Origin: Frateuria_A sp035695185
Lineage (GTDB): Bacteria; Pseudomonadota; Gammaproteobacteria; Xanthomonadales; Rhodanobacteraceae
Direction of reading: 5' to 3'
Assembly (NCBI RefSeq): GCF_035695185.1
Contig: NZ_DASSES010000206.1
Span: forward strand, 10,064 to 74,063
DNA length: 64,000 nt
Shown: piece by piece, positions 36,131 to 44,984 of the stretch
How the letters are laid out: each line of letters begins with the position of its first letter
Position numbering within the stretch: the stretch's first letter is position 1
The notes under the pieces: generated by a model
Seen by the model: the letters and a program-made list of their open reading frames with translations, nothing else
Told to the model about the DNA's origin: nothing
Databases searched by the model: none
Position numbers and translations under genes: made by a program

Positions 36131-37330
36131 TCACGCGCGCAGCAACTGTGCCGTCTCCACGCCCCAGCGGCCGGGCTCCTCGATGGCGACGATCCGGTCC
36201 TCGCCGTGCTCCAGCTCGACCACGGCGGGTTCCAGCGGCTCGCCATCCGGCGCACTGCAGACCAGCCGCACCGTTGGCGTGAGCGAGCTGCCCGCACTTT
36301 GCTCGAGCACCATGGCGATGCGATCGGAAGCCAGTCGCACCAGGGTGCCGGCCGGATAGATGCCGATCAGCCGCACGAAGGCGTGGAAGATCTGCCGGTC
36401 GAAGTGACCCTCCTGCCACTCGGCCATCCGGCGGATGGCCTCGGCCGGCTCCCAGCCGCGCTTGTAGGGACGGTCCGAGGTGATCGCGTCGTACACGTCG
36501 CAGATCGCGCCCATGCGCGCCACGCGGCTGATCGCCTCGCCACCGAGCCGGTGTGGATAGCCGCTGCCGTCAGTCTTCTCGTGGTGATGCAGGCACACCT
36601 CCAGTGCCACCGGACCGGCCGCGGACTCGCGACGCAGGATGTCCCAGCCGAGCTCGGGATGCTGGCGCACCGAAGCCAGCTCGAGCGGCTCCAGTCGGCC
36701 CGGCTTGTTCAGCGTCGCATCCGGCACGCCGACCTTGCCGATGTCGTGCAGGAGGCCGGCGACCCCCAGCTCGGTCAGGGCGGCGCCCTCGAAGCCGAGC
36801 CGCCGGCCCAGCGCCATCATCAACGCGGCGACCGCGACCGAGTGCAGGTAGGTGTAGTCGTCCTTGTTCTTCAGCCGGACGACGCTGAGCATGGCCGACG
36901 GGTTGCGTGCGATGGCCTGGTCCAGCTCGTCGACCACGCCGGCGAGGTTTTCCGTCCGTAGCGCGCGACCCAGGCGGGCGTCTTCGAACAACGCCCTGGC
37001 GGCGAGCTTGGCACGGTCGCGGATCGCTTCGGCCCGCACGACGTCGTCGCCGAACGCCGTACGTGGCGCCGCCGGCTCGCATGGGGGAGCGGGCGGGCTG
37101 TCGTCCGGGAGTGCCGGCGGCGGTGCCGGCGGCGCCTCGTCCGTGCCCTTGTGCGTGTCGATCCAGATCTCGTGCTCGCGGAGCGCGCGCAGCAGCTTCA
37201 GTGTCTCGGCATCGGCCACCCGGAAGGAACCGCGCCAGAACGGATGATCCAGCCACTTGCCCTCGATCCGGCGTACGTACATGCCCAGCGTGGCCCGGGT
37301 GGCGGGGATCTTCTTCAGTGGCGACTTCAT
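36131..37330 (-). CDS. HD-GYP cyclic-di-GMP phosphodiesterase with N-terminal DUF3391
   Basis: 399 residues. The N-terminal DUF3391 (KIPATRATLGMYVRRIEGKW) is a frequent partner of HD-GYP. After a Pro-rich linker (about 65-85) the HD-GYP domain shows YLHSVAVAALMMALGR, the metal pair LLHDIGKVGVPD, and HHHEKTDGSGYPHRL (GYP motif intact), ending with ICDVYDAITSDRPYKR. It should hydrolyse cyclic di-GMP to pGpG/GMP, opposing the two GGDEF enzymes in the window. Start ATG 37330. It stands alone, convergent with the GST gene. Confidence 0.93.
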   Translation of the reverse strand: MKSPLKKIPATRATLGMYVRRIEGKWLDHPFWRGSFRVADAETLKLLRALREHEIWIDTHKGTDEAPPAPPPALPDDSPPAPPCEPAAPRTAFGDDVVRAEAIRDRAKLAARALFEDARLGRALRTENLAGVVDELDQAIARNPSAMLSVVRLKNKDDYTYLHSVAVAALMMALGRRLGFEGAALTELGVAGLLHDIGKVGVPDATLNKPGRLEPLELASVRQHPELGWDILRRESAAGPVALEVCLHHHEKTDGSGYPHRLGGEAISRVARMGAICDVYDAITSDRPYKRGWEPAEAIRRMAEWQEGHFDRQIFHAFVRLIGIYPAGTLVRLASDRIAMVLEQSAGSSLTPTVRLVCSAPDGEPLEPAVVELEHGEDRIVAIEEPGRWGVETAQLLRA

Positions 37331-37559
37331 GTCCTGTCGTGCTCTCTACCGCTGACCGGGCGGGGTTCGGGCGCCGCCCCGGGGCCAGCATCGTCCGCGG
37401 GGACGAGAGGATGGGCGACGCGGGATGACAGGGCGGATATCGGCCGGCCGTGGGCGGACTTGAGGGTCCGATGCGTGACGCAGAAGGCAGCAACGGAAAG
37501 CGATCGGACCGTCACGACCGTGGCGCGACAATCGCCTCCCCTGGCGACTGGGCGGCACC

Positions 37560-38378
37560 ATGCAGGCGCCCGCAAACGACCTCGGCTTCGGCGACGCCGT
37601 GGCGGCGTTCTACCAGCGGCACCTGGTGCCGTTGATCTTCGCGCCCTACGCGGCGGACCTGGCCACGCGGCTGATGGCGCAGCCGGTCCAGCGCGTGCTG
37701 GAGCTGGCGGCGGGCACGGGCGTGCTGACGCGCGCACTGGCGGCGCGGTCGGCGCCCGGCATGCGGCTGATGGCCACCGACCTGAACGAGTCGATGCTGG
37801 CGGTGGCCCAGGCGCAGGGAGCCGTCGGGGCGGTAGCGTGGCGCCAGGCCGATGCCATGGCGCTACCCTTCGCCGCTGCCTCGTTCGACGCCGTGGTGTG
37901 CCAGTTCGGCGTGATGTTCTTTCCGGACAAGGCCGCTGCCTTTGCCGAGATGCGCCGGGTGCTACGCCCCGGTGGCACGGTGCTGTTCAACGTATGGGAC
38001 CGCATCGAGACCAACGATTTCGCCCACCTGGTGACCGGCGCGGTCGGCGCGCTGTTCCCCGATGACCCGCCGCGCTTCCTCGCGCGCCTGCCCCACGGCT
38101 ACTTCTCCCGCACAGCGATCGCCCGTGACCTGGCGCTCGCCGGCTTCGCCGCGGCGCCGGCATTCGAGACGGTCACCAAGGTCAGCCGCGCGGATACGCC
38201 GGCGACCGCCGCGCTGGCCTACTGCCAGGGCACGCCGCTGCGCGGCGAGATCGAGGCGCGCGACCCGGCGGGGCTGGAAGCGGCGACCACGGCGGCCGCC
38301 GATGCCATCGCCGCGCGGTTCGGCGCCGGCCCGGTGGAGGGCCGGATCCAGGCGGTGGTCGTGCGGGTGGCTGGTTGA
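37560..38378 (+). CDS. Class I SAM-dependent methyltransferase
   Basis: 272 residues with the Methyltransf_11-type fold. SAM motif I is VLELAAGTGVLTRAL, motif II MATDLNESMLAVA, then FDAVVCQFGVMFFPDKAAAF and LRPGGTVLFNVW. Resembles UbiE/COQ5-like enzymes that methylate small molecules; the substrate is unknown. ATG 37560 (MQAPANDLGFGD) is 229 bp from the divergent HD-GYP gene. Cytosolic. Confidence 0.9.
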   Translation: MQAPANDLGFGDAVAAFYQRHLVPLIFAPYAADLATRLMAQPVQRVLELAAGTGVLTRALAARSAPGMRLMATDLNESMLAVAQAQGAVGAVAWRQADAMALPFAAASFDAVVCQFGVMFFPDKAAAFAEMRRVLRPGGTVLFNVWDRIETNDFAHLVTGAVGALFPDDPPRFLARLPHGYFSRTAIARDLALAGFAAAPAFETVTKVSRADTPATAALAYCQGTPLRGEIEARDPAGLEAATTAAADAIAARFGAGPVEGRIQAVVVRVAG

Positions 38379-38444
38379 GCGCGGGCGGCCGCCGGCCGGC
38401 GGACGACGCGATAATGCCGGCTCCCCCGCCACGACCAGTCCCGC

Positions 38445-39002
38445 ATGTCCATCGTCCTCACCGATTTCGCCCTTCCCCGGCTGTTCCCACGCGAGCGGCG
38501 CCGCAACACCATCCAGGACTGCACGCCCGAGGCCTTCGAGCGCCATCTCAACGAGGTGCCGCCGCTGAAGGTGCTCGACGGCTACGCCCCGTTCTGCAAG
38601 CTGCACGTGCATCGCAACTGGACCTCGACGCGCTGCCTGGCGGTGCCGATCACCGACGCGAACCGGCATCTCCTGCGCTCGGACTACGAGGCGCGCACGC
38701 GGGAGGAGTTGCCGGTGCTGGTGCGCTGGTTCGAGGGGCTGGATCCGCCGGTGGCCGGTTACCTGGTCCCGATCCTCTACAGCCGCGAACAGCTGGCGAA
38801 GGAGGGCACCCGCATCGAGGCCGACTGGGGCGTGGTGGGCTGCATGTACACCGCCGAGCCGGAAGAGACGCCGATGGCGCCCATCACGATGATGCGCAAT
38901 GCGCTGGGCGTGGAAGAGGGCGGCTCGGGCGTGCCGCTGGATCGGGAGGCCTATCGCCGCAGCGTCGAGTTCTGGCGCACGCACGCCAACTGGCGAGGGT
39001 AG
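38445..39002 (+). CDS. DUF3228-family protein
   Basis: 185 residues that match DUF3228 along the whole length (APFCKLHVHRNWTSTRCLAV, YLVPILYSREQLAKEGT, EADWGVVGCMYT, PITMMRNALGVEEGGSGVPL). The conserved histidines, Cys and Trp suggest an enzyme-like active site but no function is established. GATAAT at 38410-38415 could be a -10. It is followed 80 bp later by a YdeI-like gene on the same strand. Confidence 0.88.
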   Translation: MSIVLTDFALPRLFPRERRRNTIQDCTPEAFERHLNEVPPLKVLDGYAPFCKLHVHRNWTSTRCLAVPITDANRHLLRSDYEARTREELPVLVRWFEGLDPPVAGYLVPILYSREQLAKEGTRIEADWGVVGCMYTAEPEETPMAPITMMRNALGVEEGGSGVPLDREAYRRSVEFWRTHANWRG

Positions 39003-39082
39003 GGATTCAATCGGCGCCCGGAAACGCGCTTGCGCACGGGCCCCGATGCCGTAGCCCCTTTGGTTGCCTGAGGACAGTCGAG

Positions 39083-39634
39083 ATGGACAAGAAGACGCAC
39101 GCTTCCCGTTTCGAGGCCAGGCTGCTGCGCCCGGCACAGCCGCGCGACGCGTCGTGGACCTTCGTGGTGCTGCCCGCGGAGGTCAGCGCGCGGTTGCCGC
39201 GGCGGGGCCGGACCAGCGTGGAGGGCAGGCTCAACGGACAGACGTTCCGCGCCACGCTCGAGCCCGATGGCCGACTCAGTCACTGGCTCAGGGTGGATGC
39301 GGCGTTGCGCGAAGCCGCGGGCGCCGACGTCGGCGGGACGGTCGTGCTCGAGATCGCGCCGGTGGCCCGGGAGCCGGAGCCGGAGCTTCCGTCGGACCTG
39401 CGCCAGGCGCTCGAGGGCGCGCCCGAGGCGCGGGCCACCTGGGAGCGCACGACCACCCTCGCGCGCGTGGACTGGATCCACTGGATCACCTCCGCGAAGC
39501 AGCCGGCCACCCGCGCCAAGCGGGTGGTCGATGCCTGCGACATGCTCGCCTCGGGCAAGCGCCGGGTCTGCTGCTTCGATCCTTCCGGGCACTACAGCAA
39601 GGCGTTCGCGGCGCCCGACACGGACCAGGCGTAG
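39083..39634 (+). CDS. YdeI/OmpD-associated family protein with DUF1905 domain
   Basis: 183 residues. The N-terminal beta-barrel DUF1905 (FEARLLRPAQPRDASWTFVV, VEGRLNGQTFRATLEPDG) is followed by a YdeI-like helical part (DLRQALEGAPEARATWE, RVDWIHWITSAKQPATRAKR). The YdeI superfamily is widespread; its function is not understood. ATG 39083 lies after a GAGGACAGTCGAG leader. Likely monocistronic or linked to the DUF3228 gene. Confidence 0.85.
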   Translation: MDKKTHASRFEARLLRPAQPRDASWTFVVLPAEVSARLPRRGRTSVEGRLNGQTFRATLEPDGRLSHWLRVDAALREAAGADVGGTVVLEIAPVAREPEPELPSDLRQALEGAPEARATWERTTTLARVDWIHWITSAKQPATRAKRVVDACDMLASGKRRVCCFDPSGHYSKAFAAPDTDQA

Positions 39635-39675
39635 GCGACCGCACGGCCGGGGATGCGTCACCCGGCTCGCGGCAC

Positions 39676-40200
39676 TCAGGGATGCAGCACCGCACCGTTC
39701 GGGACGGTATGCAACGGGGCCTGCGCGCCGTCGGCGAGCCTGGCCGCGAACGTGTCGAGCGTGTCCAGGTAGCGATCGCCCTCCAGGGCCTTGGCGTCGA
39801 TCGCGCAGGTGGCGCGCGGTGCCTTGCCGAGCCGTTGCTGCATGTCGGCGAAGGCGCTGTCGGCGCCGCTTCCGCCCATGGTGCAGAAGAAGGCGACCTG
39901 TGCGAGGGCGGCCCCGTGGTCGTGCAGGAACCGGCGCACCGGCGAGGCGGCGCGACCACCCCAGACCGGCGTTCCGAGCACGACGAGGCCGTAGCGGTCC
40001 AGCGCCACGGTGGGTTCGGCAACGGGCGGCAGGGTGCCCAGCAGGCGGTCCAGCGCAGCGCGCCAGACGGACACGTCGCCACGCAGGTCTTCGATCGCCA
40101 GTTCGTCCGCCCCCAGTCGAAGGGCGAGCGCATGGCCGACGCGCGCGGTGGTGCCGCTGCGGCTGTAGTAGGCGACGAGCGATGGGTTGGTGGGTGGCAT
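39676..40200 (-). CDS. Flavodoxin-family protein
   Basis: 174 residues of the flavodoxin/NAD(P)H-dependent FMN reductase fold. The FMN phosphate-binding loop is AYYSRSGTTARVG at the N terminus, with LVVLGTPVWGGRAASPVRRF and FFCTMGGSGAD as later cofactor loops. It should carry FMN and transfer electrons in the cytosol. Start ATG 40200. An FNR-like palindrome lies 88 bases upstream, suggesting control by oxygen or NO. Convergent with the YdeI-like gene. Confidence 0.88.
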   Translation of the reverse strand: MPPTNPSLVAYYSRSGTTARVGHALALRLGADELAIEDLRGDVSVWRAALDRLLGTLPPVAEPTVALDRYGLVVLGTPVWGGRAASPVRRFLHDHGAALAQVAFFCTMGGSGADSAFADMQQRLGKAPRATCAIDAKALEGDRYLDTLDTFAARLADGAQAPLHTVPNGAVLHP

Positions 40201-40287
40201 GGCGTGTGCCCTCCGGTCGGCGAGGTGTGGGCAGGGTGCGGCGCCCCGGCTCCACGTCCCATGCTGGGCCGGCGTAAGGCGGCATGG

Positions 40288-40301
40288 TTGATGCAGGTCA
40301 A
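40288..40301. promoter_or_regulatory. FNR/Dnr-like box TTGAT-N4-GTCAA
   Basis: TTGATGCAGGTCAA sits between the divergent flavodoxin (88 bases away) and tautomerase (175 bases away) genes and matches TTGAY-N4-RTCAA at every position. Confidence 0.6.
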
Positions 40302-40475
40302 CCCCGTGCGACGCGCGGCGACTGCCGGGTCGCCGGCGTGCGGGAGAACCACGGACCCCGGCGTTCCGGCCAAGTCCGCCGGTGCCCGGGTCATTCAGGC
40401 GGTGGGCTGGCCTGGCCACACTGGCCGTGCAACAGGACCTGTTGCTTTTCCCCCCAACGAAACGAGGAAGCGGCC

Positions 40476-40703
40476 ATGCCGATGATCAACGTGAAACTCA
40501 TCCAGGGTGTTTTCGATGCCCACCAGAAGCAGGAAATCGTCACCCGCCTCACCGACGCCATGGTCAGCGTGGAAGGCGAGAACATGCGCGGGGTCACCTG
40601 GGTGGTCGTCGAGGAAGTGCCGCAGGGCCAGTGGGCCATCGGCGGCAAGCCGCTGTTCGCCAGCGACGTGTTCGCGATGAGCGGCGGGCGCAAGGTGGCC
40701 TGA
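40476..40703 (+). CDS. 4-oxalocrotonate tautomerase family enzyme
   Basis: 75 residues starting Met-Pro: the Pro exposed after Met removal is the catalytic base. The sequence MPMINVKLIQGVFDAHQK and RLTDAMVSVEGENMRGVTWV fits the tautomerase fold. The C-terminal half (FASDVFAMSGGRKVA) is a little longer than the classical 62-residue members. Activity on keto-enol small molecules; natural substrate unknown. ATG 40476 follows GAGGAAGCGGCC. Convergent with an AraC gene. Confidence 0.9.
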   Translation: MPMINVKLIQGVFDAHQKQEIVTRLTDAMVSVEGENMRGVTWVVVEEVPQGQWAIGGKPLFASDVFAMSGGRKVA

Positions 40704-40730
40704 AAGGCGCAAGGACGGCCGGCCATCGCG

Positions 40731-41732
40731 TCAGGCACGGTCGGCCAGCAGCGGGGAGGGCGCGGTCGCGTCCTCCTCGCCCTGCCGGCGCCAGCGCGAG
40801 GGCGCCACGCCGTAGCGGCGCTTGAAGGCGCGCGTGAAGGCCGCCTCCGAGGCGTAGCCGTTGTGCTCGGCGACGCGGGCGACCGTCTCCTGGCCGGCGC
40901 GCAGCGCCTGCGCGGCCAGCGCAAGCCGCAGGCCCGCCAGGTACTGCATCGGCGGCTCGCCGGTGAGGCGCACGAAGCGTTCTCCCAGTGCCGAACGCGA
41001 CGAGGCGACCGCCCGCGCCAGCGCATCGACGGTCCACGGGTGCGCGGGCTGCTGGTGCAGCAGGGCGAGTGCGTGCCCGACCAGGGGATCGCGCAGCCCA
41101 GCGAGCCAGCCGCCCTGGCCAGCCGGTTGTCCGTCGGCGTAGTGGCGCAGCGCCTCGGCGAACAGCAGCTCTGACAGCTTGGTGAGGATCGACGCCGCGC
41201 CCGGCCGGTGGGCGGCCGATTCCCGCACGCCGAGCAGCAGCATGTCGAACAGCCAGGCGCTGCCCGGCACGTCGCGCAACGACACGCGGAACATCTGCGG
41301 CAAGGCGGACAGCAGTCCGCGGCTGACCTGGCGGTTGCATGCCAGATAGCCGCATACGAAGCGGGTCGCTTCGCCGCCACCGCCGTGGCGCAGCTCGATC
41401 AGCTCGCCCGGGGGCGTGTGCCTGGGAAGGCCGTCGGTGTCGATCGACGGCACACGCATGCTGCTGCCGAGCCGGTGCCGGTGGTCGTGCGGGAAGAAGA
41501 TCAGGTCGCCCGCCTGCAGCGCGAGCGCGTCCTGCGAGCCGGCCAGGCTCGCCAGGCACCGGCCCTCCGTCAGGCAGTGGAAGAAAACCACGTGGTCGGC
41601 ACCGGTGCGGCGCACTTCGGGCTCGGGCATCCCGAAGCTGGCCTCGACGCACCACGGCGCGGTGAACTCGGCATTGAGGAACACCGCGCCGTCGAGGCGG
41701 ATCGATTGCAGGACGAAGGACAGCGGGTCCAC
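40731..41732 (-). CDS. AraC-family regulator with cupin N-terminal domain
   Basis: 333 residues starting at GTG 41732. The N-terminal cupin (FHCLTEGRCLASLAGS, ALQAGDLIFFPHDHRHRL) is of the AraC_binding_2/Cupin_6 type. The double HTH at the C terminus is canonical: ALARAVASSRSALGERFVR, then VARVAEHNGYASEAAFTRAF and KRRYGVAPSRWR. It probably activates or represses a nearby metabolic gene after ligand binding; the ligand is unknown. Convergent with the tautomerase, about 27 bp apart. Confidence 0.9.
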   Translation of the reverse strand: MDPLSFVLQSIRLDGAVFLNAEFTAPWCVEASFGMPEPEVRRTGADHVVFFHCLTEGRCLASLAGSQDALALQAGDLIFFPHDHRHRLGSSMRVPSIDTDGLPRHTPPGELIELRHGGGGEATRFVCGYLACNRQVSRGLLSALPQMFRVSLRDVPGSAWLFDMLLLGVRESAAHRPGAASILTKLSELLFAEALRHYADGQPAGQGGWLAGLRDPLVGHALALLHQQPAHPWTVDALARAVASSRSALGERFVRLTGEPPMQYLAGLRLALAAQALRAGQETVARVAEHNGYASEAAFTRAFKRRYGVAPSRWRRQGEEDATAPSPLLADRA

Positions 41733-41828
41733 GACGCCATGACCGCTCGAACATAAGCGCCAGTATGCGCCGGTCCGCCGACGCTTGCGTGAGGCCCACG
41801 GCCGGGCCCGCCGACCGCCGGCGGGCGT

Positions 41829-43073
41829 TCAGCGCGCCGCGGGCACGAGCATGTCCGCGACGTCCGCGTAGTGCCCGTCGCCCGGCTGCGGCCGGATCCC
41901 GAGCAGGTGGGTCATCAACGGATAGACATCCACGTTGGGGAACACCGGCATGCGGGCATGGGAACGGAAGGCCGGACCGTGCGCCACGAACAGCGCGCGC
42001 ATGCGCGGGTCGGCATTGTCGAAGCCGTGCTCGCCCAGGATGGCCTTGCCGTGGTGCAGCACGGTGCCGCGATTGCGGGTGATCAGCCAGCCGACCCGGG
42101 CCAGGCAGAACAGCGGCGGCACGCGCTCGTTGTGGCCGTAGTGCAGGTGCGGCGGGATGTCGGCCTTGCGCCAGCACTGCATGTGCGGCTGCGGCTTGAG
42201 CAGGGCCGCCGCGACCTCGTCCTCGTGGCCGGGGGCGGGAACGATGCCGGCGATGGCACCTTCGGACACCATCTGCATGTGCGAAGGATCGACCAGGTCG
42301 TCGAGGAAGATCCGCTGGTTCGGGGGCGTGGCCGCCATGCCGTGGTCGGCCAGCACGATCAGGTTGACGCGGTCGTACAGGCCGCGCTGCCTGAGCCCGG
42401 CGACCAGCCGGGCGATCGCGTGGTCGACCTGGGCGATGGCCGCATCCGTCTGTGCGGAGTCGGGGCCGTGGTAGTGGCCCGCCGTGTCGACCGCCTCGAA
42501 GTAGAGGGTGAGGAATCCGGGCCGCTGCGCGGCCGGCAGGTCCAGCCAGTGCAGTGCCTGGTCCACGCGTGCGTCGTAGGGCATGTCGCCGTCGTAGACC
42601 AGCCAGTGATCGGGGCGACGGCCGCGGATCGGTGCCTCGGAGCCGGGCCAGAACATGGTGGCCGTGCGCACGCCCTGCCGGTCGGCGCTGACCCAGATCG
42701 GCTCGGCCTGGTCCCACCAGCGCCCGTCACTGACCGCAGCGCGGTTGGCCAGCGTGAACCGGCCCAGGCCGGGCACCGTCATCGCGTTGTCGACGATGCC
42801 GTGGTGATCCGGGTATCGGCCGGTGACCAGGCTGTAGTGGTTGGGAAAGGTCAGCGACGGAAACGAGGGTTGCAGCCCGTCGCCACGCACGCCCTCGGCG
42901 GCAAGCGCCTGCAGCGTGGGGCTGTCGCCACGATCGAGGTAGTCGGCGCGGAAGCCGTCGATGGAGACCAGCAGCAGCGGCGTGCGCGCATCCGGACGGG
43001 TGGTCGCTGGCGTGCTGCAGCCGGTCACCAGCGCGAGCAGGGACAGGCAGGCAAGGCGGAGAAGCTTGGTCAT
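41829..43073 (-). CDS. Alkaline-phosphatase-superfamily nucleotide pyrophosphatase/phosphodiesterase lipoprotein (NPP-like)
   Basis: 414 residues. A lipoprotein signal ends LLALVTGC (Cys19). The NPP core follows: LLLVSIDGFRADYLDR (metal Asp), nucleophile Thr in FPSLTFPNHYSLVTGRYPDH, VIVLADHG-like LIVLADHGMAAT and FHSHARMPVF (metal His near the end). It should cleave nucleotide pyrophosphate or phosphodiester bonds at the cell envelope. ATG 43073 begins MTKLLRLACLSL; the upstream reading is not a signal. It is divergent from a heme-binding barrel gene. Confidence 0.9.
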   Translation of the reverse strand: MTKLLRLACLSLLALVTGCSTPATTRPDARTPLLLVSIDGFRADYLDRGDSPTLQALAAEGVRGDGLQPSFPSLTFPNHYSLVTGRYPDHHGIVDNAMTVPGLGRFTLANRAAVSDGRWWDQAEPIWVSADRQGVRTATMFWPGSEAPIRGRRPDHWLVYDGDMPYDARVDQALHWLDLPAAQRPGFLTLYFEAVDTAGHYHGPDSAQTDAAIAQVDHAIARLVAGLRQRGLYDRVNLIVLADHGMAATPPNQRIFLDDLVDPSHMQMVSEGAIAGIVPAPGHEDEVAAALLKPQPHMQCWRKADIPPHLHYGHNERVPPLFCLARVGWLITRNRGTVLHHGKAILGEHGFDNADPRMRALFVAHGPAFRSHARMPVFPNVDVYPLMTHLLGIRPQPGDGHYADVADMLVPAAR

Positions 43074-43182
43074 GCAGGGGCTCGGGGAAAACGGGGATCG
43101 CGGATCATCGGCGGCCCGGCCTCGGCCGGGCACCTGCCGTCATGCCTATTGCGGCAGGCGCGGGCGCATGCGTGTGCGGCGG

Positions 43183-43196
43183 TTGACCCACGTCAA
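43183..43196. promoter_or_regulatory. FNR/Dnr-like box TTGAC-N4-GTCAA
   Basis: TTGACCCACGTCAA is a perfect TTGAC-N4-GTCAA palindrome, 67 bases before the heme-barrel ATG. A CACACT hexamer at 43219-43224, about the right distance for a class II -10, lies downstream. Confidence 0.6.
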
Positions 43197-43262
43197 TCCA
43201 TGGCGCGCCGGGGCGCTGCACACTGGTTGTGGGCAGTCGCCCGATGCAAAGGAGCTGGCGTC

Positions 43263-44624
43263 ATGCGATGGCTGACTTCGACCCGTATGCCGCGCTGCGC
43301 GCGTGGATGGCACGGCCTGTGGCTCGCCTGCCTGCTGCTGCCATGGCAGGCGCATGCGGTGCCTTCGTTCGCCAGGCAGACCGGCCAGCCCTGCGTCGCC
43401 TGCCACGTCGGCGGCTTCGGTCCCCAGCTGACCGCCTTCGGTCGCCAGTTCAAGCTGCTCGGCTACACCCTGAAGACGGCCGACGCGCCGAACGCGCCCC
43501 TGTCCGCGATGCTGGTGGAGTCCTTCACCCGCACGCGCAAGGCGCAGGCCGAGCCGCCGGCCGACGGCTTCTCGCGCAACGACAACGTCGAGCTGCAGCA
43601 GGCATCGGCCTTCCTCGCCGGCCGCCTGTCCGAACACCTGGGTGTCTTCGCGCAGGCCACCTACTCGGAAAACGGTGGGTCCCTCGGCTGGGACAACATC
43701 GACCTGCGCTATGCGCGGACCTTCTCCGGCCGGCGGCACGCCGGCATCTGGGGCGTGACGCTCAACAACAACCCGACCGTGAGCGACGTGTTCAACACCG
43801 CGCCGGCCTGGCAATACCCCTACATCGCCGCCGATCTCGCGCCGTCGTCGCCCGCGCAGCCGGCCCTGTTCGGCGCGCTCGGCGGGCAGGTGGTCGGTGT
43901 CACCGGCTACGTGCAGCTCGGCGGCGCGCTGTATGCGGAAGCGGGCGGGTACCGCTCGCTGTCTCCGGCGTTCCTGCGCAGGGTCAACGCGGACTTCGAC
44001 GGGCGCCTGGCCGGCATCACGCCCTATGCGCGGCTGGCCTACAGCTGGAACCTGGCTGCCGGCAGCTTCACGCTGGGCGGCTTCGCGCTCGACGCCCGGC
44101 GGGGACTGACCGGCGAGGACGCGACCGGACACGCGGTCGCGCTGGCCGGTCCCGACGACCGGTTCCGCGACCTCGGCCTCGATGCGGCCTACCAGTGGAC
44201 CGGCAACGACCAGCTGGTGACCGTCAACGCCCTGTACGTGCACGAGCGCCAGCGGCTGGATGCCACCTTCGCGGCCGGCGACGCCGAGCGCCTGCACGGC
44301 AGCCTCGATGCACTGCACGCCAGCGCGAGCTACTGGTACCGCAACCGCTGGGGCGCCACGCTGGGGCTGTTCGCCGACGACGGCAGCCGCGACGCCCTGC
44401 TGTATGCGCCGGGCCGCCCGGACACCCGCGGGCAGAGCCTGGAGCTGGACTGGAACCCGTTCGGCCAGGCCGATTCCTGGCTCGCCCCCACGGCCAACCT
44501 TCGCCTGGGCGCGCAGTACACCCACTACAGCCGCTTTGCCGGCCGGGTGCGCAACATCGACGACGCGGGGCGCCGCGCGGGCGACAACGACACCTTGTTC
44601 CTGTACGCCTGGCTGGCCCTCTGA
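43263..44624 (+). CDS. Heme-binding (CxxCH) outer-membrane barrel-like protein
   Basis: 453 residues with a signal peptide (GLWLACLLLPWQAHA) and directly after it a single c-type heme motif, QPCVACHVGGFGPQL (Cys-Val-Ala-Cys-His). The rest is a run of amphipathic beta strands with many aromatics (YARLAYSWNLAAGSFTLGGF, YWYRNRWGATLGLFADDG), ending in Leu (LFLYAWLAL). This is consistent with an outer-membrane barrel. Proteins with this layout are seen in beta/gamma-proteobacteria; role may be electron transfer or porin-like. ATG 43263 follows AAAGGAG. Placed behind an FNR-like box. Confidence 0.8.
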   Translation: MRWLTSTRMPRCARGWHGLWLACLLLPWQAHAVPSFARQTGQPCVACHVGGFGPQLTAFGRQFKLLGYTLKTADAPNAPLSAMLVESFTRTRKAQAEPPADGFSRNDNVELQQASAFLAGRLSEHLGVFAQATYSENGGSLGWDNIDLRYARTFSGRRHAGIWGVTLNNNPTVSDVFNTAPAWQYPYIAADLAPSSPAQPALFGALGGQVVGVTGYVQLGGALYAEAGGYRSLSPAFLRRVNADFDGRLAGITPYARLAYSWNLAAGSFTLGGFALDARRGLTGEDATGHAVALAGPDDRFRDLGLDAAYQWTGNDQLVTVNALYVHERQRLDATFAAGDAERLHGSLDALHASASYWYRNRWGATLGLFADDGSRDALLYAPGRPDTRGQSLELDWNPFGQADSWLAPTANLRLGAQYTHYSRFAGRVRNIDDAGRRAGDNDTLFLYAWLAL

Positions 44625-44662
44625 GGTGGCGCTTGCCGCGGACCGTCCGACGTGCCGCGCGG

Positions 44663-44676
44663 TTGACCCGGATCAG
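44663..44676. promoter_or_regulatory. FNR/Dnr-like box, one mismatch
   Basis: TTGACCCGGATCAG fits TTGAY-N4-RTCAA except for the last base, 69 bases before the small Cys-tailed protein gene. Confidence 0.45.
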
Positions 44677-44744
44677 GGCAGGAAAGCAGGCGTGCCTCAC
44701 CATGGTCGGGCCGGCAGGTGCCGGCAACTTCCATGGAGTCCACG

Positions 44745-44984
44745 ATGCAATTCGAACTGTCCACCGCGCACCACGACACGACCCTGCTCGCTGCCGCCGT
44801 GCATGCGCTCGATCCCCACGCAAGCGTCGTACTGGATGCCGGGCGCGGCCGGCTGGAGGTCCTGGCGAGCGCAAGCAGTGCCCAGGTCGTCGACGCGCTG
44901 CTGGCCATCGGTTGCCTGGCCCGGCCGCTTGAGAAAGAAGTGCACATCAGCGGTGGAAGCACCTGCTGCGGGCACTGCGGCTGA
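44745..44984 (+). CDS. Small HMA-like protein with Cys-rich tail
   Basis: 79 residues. The secondary-structure layout (MQFELSTAHHDTTLL, VHALDPHASVVLDAGRGRLE, VVDALLAIGCL) resembles a ferredoxin-like heavy-metal-associated domain. The classical CxxC metal loop is absent; instead the protein ends in STCCGHCG, a dense Cys cluster. It may bind copper or iron-sulfur species through the tail; function not established. ATG 44745 follows GGAG at six bases (upstream ATGs 44718 and 44733 are in frame). It sits behind a weak FNR-like box. Confidence 0.6.
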   Translation: MQFELSTAHHDTTLLAAAVHALDPHASVVLDAGRGRLEVLASASSAQVVDALLAIGCLARPLEKEVHISGGSTCCGHCG

